From Kineosporiaceae bacterium (GTDB taxonomy: Bacteria > Actinomycetota > Actinomycetes > Actinomycetales > Kineosporiaceae): 64,000 nucleotides of DNA. Where the stretch lies: the NCBI GenBank assembly GCA_016713225.1, contig JADJPO010000011.1, positions 496,001 to 560,000 of the forward strand. The letters run 5' to 3'. Below, in pieces: positions 62,189 to 64,000 of the stretch (within the stretch, counting starts at the first letter, position 1; each line of letters opens with the position of its first letter). A program made the translations under genes and the position numbers. A model generated the notes under the pieces. The model had not been told where the DNA came from. It made no database searches and worked only from the letters and a program-made list of their open reading frames with translations.

Positions 62189-62593
62189 TCAATTGCCACC
62201 GGTCACGATACGGAACCGACACCGAGGCCCGGTGCTCGCCGCCAGTCGCTCATCGGCCGTGACCACGACGGCATCGAACACCTCCGCCAGGGCGACGTAG
62301 GTGGCGTCATAAGCCGTGAGGTTGTTGCGCAGCTCCCAGATCCGCGCGAGCAGGGGGACAGCGTCGAAGCGCTCGAGCGGCAAGGCGGCCAGGTCTGCGA
62401 GAGCCTGCCGAGCCGACTCGGCGTCCAGCCGCCCGCCCAACACTCGGCCGCGAAGTGCCGAAGCGACCTCCACGTCCAAGAGCGCCGGAGCGATGATCGT
62501 GTCATCGCCGAGCGCCCGGCGAGCGGCGCGGCCGGCGGGTCCATCGTCGATCAGCGCCGGCAACATGGCCGAGGTGTCCGCGACGAGCGTCAC
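62189..62593 (-). CDS. VapC-type PIN domain toxin
   Basis: A 134-residue PIN ribonuclease. Acidic site: Asp in LVADTSAMLPAL, Glu in LLDVEVASALRG, Asp in TAYDATYVALAE and Asp in VVTADERLA. VapC toxins cleave tRNA or rRNA when released from the antitoxin. GTG at 62593 overlaps the antitoxin stop (GTGA); GTG at 62599 adds two residues. The overlap with the upstream antitoxin is the classic arrangement. Confidence 0.9.
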   Translation of the reverse strand: MTLVADTSAMLPALIDDGPAGRAARRALGDDTIIAPALLDVEVASALRGRVLGGRLDAESARQALADLAALPLERFDAVPLLARIWELRNNLTAYDATYVALAEVFDAVVVTADERLAASTGPRCRFRIVTGGN

Positions 62594-62838
62594 GCCCACC
62601 GATCCTCGGCCCGCAACTGACGGACGTCGTCCACGGCGTCGGCCTGTTCGTACCGGGTGCCCTCACGCTCGACGCGCTCCTCTACGCGAGCCCAGATCTG
62701 CGAGATGTCAGGCCGCCGCGTCTGGGCGATCACCAAGTTGCGCATGTACTGCTGCAGCGACTGCTGGGATGCCTTGGCACGACGCACGAGTTCCGCCTGG
62801 ACGTCGTCGGGGACGTCACGGATCTGAATGATGCCCAT
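62590..62838 (-). CDS. FitA/VapB-type ribbon-helix-helix antitoxin
   Basis: An 82-residue antitoxin. The N-terminal segment IIQIRDVPDDVQAELVRRAK, followed by ASQQSLQQYMRNLVI, is a ribbon-helix-helix of the FitA/StbC type; the C-terminal tail (TRYEQADAVDDVRQLRAEDR) would wrap around the PIN toxin. ATG at 62838 is preceded by GAAGG and is preferred over the longer open frame upstream. Autoregulation of the pair by the antitoxin is expected. Confidence 0.88.
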   Translation of the reverse strand: MGIIQIRDVPDDVQAELVRRAKASQQSLQQYMRNLVIAQTRRPDISQIWARVEERVEREGTRYEQADAVDDVRQLRAEDRWA

Positions 62839-62947
62839 GCCTTCACTTTGCATGCACTTCACGCTGCCTGCAACCTGCTGCGCCGTTACCGCTCGCCATG
62901 GCGTCCGGCGCGATCGTGGGCGCGGCATCATCCACTCGGTCACAAAC

Positions 62948-62972
62948 GTGCACGGATTGCATGATCACCGAG
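62948..62972 (-). repeat. third copy of the 24-25-bp element, inverted relative to 1336-1390
   Basis: The minus strand reads CTCGG followed by TGATCATGCAATCCGTGCAC, identical to both copies at 1336-1390 over 25 bases (62948-62972), and matches the second copy for one base more. Its TGA (62967-62965) is the stop codon of the GH13 gene. The rest of 62839-62947 holds no gene. Confidence 0.95.
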
Positions 62973-64000
62973 GGGTTGTGGCCCAGGAGTGGGGGGCGAC
63001 GGTGAGCGGGTCGTCTCCGTTGGGGTCGTCGTCGGTCCGCTCGCCGCCGGTGGGGTCGGCGGCGGGGGTGGCCACGGTGAAGGGGTCGTCGCCGATGTTC
63101 AGGGCCAGGGTCAGGCGGTGTGCGGGGTCGGCGGCAGCGGAGCCCTGGGCGGTCAGGTCGATGACCATGGTCGTGTTCGTGACCTCGCGGACGGCGAGGG
63201 TGGCGTCCACCAACCAGGGGTGGTTGCGGCGCAGGCCGATCAGGCGCTGGTGCAGTTCGAGGGCCTCCGCCCCGAAGGGCAGCAGGTCGTCCGGGGACTC
63301 AGGGAACGGCGGGCGCACCGCGTCGTCCCCGTGGGGTCGCTTCAGCTTGCGCGCATCGAAGGCCTGCTCGTCGCCGGCGTAGATGGACGGGATGCCGGGC
63401 AACAGCATCAGCAACGCCACGGCGATCGGCAGGTGGCGGATGTCGTAGAGCTTGGTGGCGATGCGGGTGACGTCGTGATTGCCGATGAAGGTCTGCGGCC
63501 GGAACGTCTCACAGAACTCGGCGTGGCGGGTCAGGGAATGTTCCAACTCGAACAGGTTCTTGTCGTTCATCGAGTGCCAGATCCCGTGCCACAGTTCGTA
63601 TTGCGTCACGGAGTCGACCCCCGAGGTCGCCACGAACTCGGGGTAGTCGCCGTGAATCACCTCACCGAGCAACCAGCACTCGGGAAAGCGTTCCTTGACC
63701 CGTCGAGTGATGGACGACCAGGCCTGCGCCCCCGGCGCGTACGCGGCATCCAGCCGCCATCCGTCGATGCCCCGCGCCAGCCAGTGGCACATCACCTCGA
63801 CGACGTAGTCGGCCACCGGCGGGTGGCTCAGATCGAGCTCGACCAGATCGAAGTTGCCCTCGAACACCCGCGGGTGCTCGCCCTCCCAGCGCAGCCAGCG
63901 GCCGTCGTCCGTGTCGGGCCCGGCCAGCCAGGCCCGCTGCACGATGTCGTGGTCGGCGGCAAGGTGGTTGAACACGCCGTCCAACACCAGCCGCAGCCCT
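62965..64000 (-). CDS. GH13 alpha-amylase family glycosidase, 5' end outside the window
   Basis: At least 345 residues of a glycoside hydrolase family 13 protein; the reading frame is open to the window edge, so the start is missing. Seen are LVLDGVFNHLAADH (region I), GIDGWRLDAAYAPGAQ with the nucleophile Asp (region II), CWLLGEVIHGDYP with the acid/base Glu (region III), and FIGNHDVTRIATKL with the third carboxylate (region IV). The C-terminal tail is Asp/Pro/Thr-rich. It acts on alpha-glucans or short malto-oligosaccharides; the exact specificity cannot be told. The stop codon lies in the repeat at 62948-62972. Confidence 0.85.
   Translation of the reverse strand, partial: GLRLVLDGVFNHLAADHDIVQRAWLAGPDTDDGRWLRWEGEHPRVFEGNFDLVELDLSHPPVADYVVEVMCHWLARGIDGWRLDAAYAPGAQAWSSITRRVKERFPECWLLGEVIHGDYPEFVATSGVDSVTQYELWHGIWHSMNDKNLFELEHSLTRHAEFCETFRPQTFIGNHDVTRIATKLYDIRHLPIAVALLMLLPGIPSIYAGDEQAFDARKLKRPHGDDAVRPPFPESPDDLLPFGAEALELHQRLIGLRRNHPWLVDATLAVREVTNTTMVIDLTAQGSAAADPAHRLTLALNIGDDPFTVATPAADPTGGERTDDDPNGDDPLTVAPHSWATTPR

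Overview
The window is chromosomal DNA of a very GC-rich, aerobic, free-living actinobacterium. The lineage is suggested by Mca (mycothiol S-conjugate amidase), by DUF4307, DUF4245 and DUF2510 proteins, by a DUF222/HNH protein, by a PASTA-less Pkn-type kinase, by a Z-prenyl transferase beside a hemolysin III gene (the order known from Mycobacterium), by GTG starts and by frequent 4-bp stop/start overlaps. A soluble PAS protein coupled to a soluble chemoreceptor suggests a motile genus, for example something near Kineosporiales; that placement is inference. No rRNA, tRNA, CRISPR array, prophage or intact insertion sequence was found.

Layout. 1-6.9 kb: MFS exporter, rmuC, two-domain argA, ispH, xseA. 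6.9-11.1 kb: xseB, an emfourin-like lipoprotein with an M4 protealysin-like protease, DUF2079 and DUF4245 membrane proteins. 11.1-15.4 kb: a sucrose module (fructokinase, LacI regulator, amylosucrase) with a LacI-type operator. 15.5-25.9 kb: a frameshifted lipoprotein gene, class I fumarase, an AbiEi/DUF559-like gene flanked by palindromic repeats, a MoeA paralogue, beta carbonic anhydrase, a spermidine-synthase-like protein, a split Aer-type receptor and a membrane protein. 26-36.4 kb: a lytic transglycosylase with a structured upstream region, PIN-PhoH, Z-prenyl transferase, TrhA, mca, greA, a GlmL-like protein and metB. 36.7-38.4 kb: Ser/Thr kinase.

38.4-55.9 kb is the centrepiece: a complete module for a group 1h (actinobacterial, high-affinity type) [NiFe] hydrogenase. 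Read on the minus strand from 55.87 kb down it encodes DUF1641, HypA, HypB, small subunit, large subunit, endopeptidase, a 90-aa protein, a TPR protein, a 120-aa protein, a NifU-Rieske fusion, an NHL beta-propeller and HypF; then, after an interruption, HypC, HypD and HypE. The interruption (41.0-44.5 kb) holds a DUF222/HNH gene and an opposite-strand pair, a six-Asp-box beta-propeller translationally coupled to a MoaD/ThiS-like protein ending in Gly-Gly. The likely role of the main module is scavenging trace H2 to feed the respiratory chain during starvation, with the NifU-Rieske protein as a plausible electron relay.

55.9-64 kb: a DUF2510 membrane protein, a three-gene CotH kinase / beta-propeller / TIM-barrel operon, a YczE-like membrane protein, msrA, a VapBC-type pair and the 3' part of a GH13 amylase that runs off the window.

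The best leads for something undescribed are: (i) a 24-25-bp element, two tandem copies at 1336-1390 and one inverted copy at 62948-62972, that supplies the stop codon of two unrelated genes; (ii) paired palindromic repeats on both sides of the AbiEi-like gene; (iii) the beta-propeller plus MoaD-like pair; (iv) the unexplained hydrogenase-linked proteins; and (v) a membrane-anchored version of the emfourin protease inhibitor.
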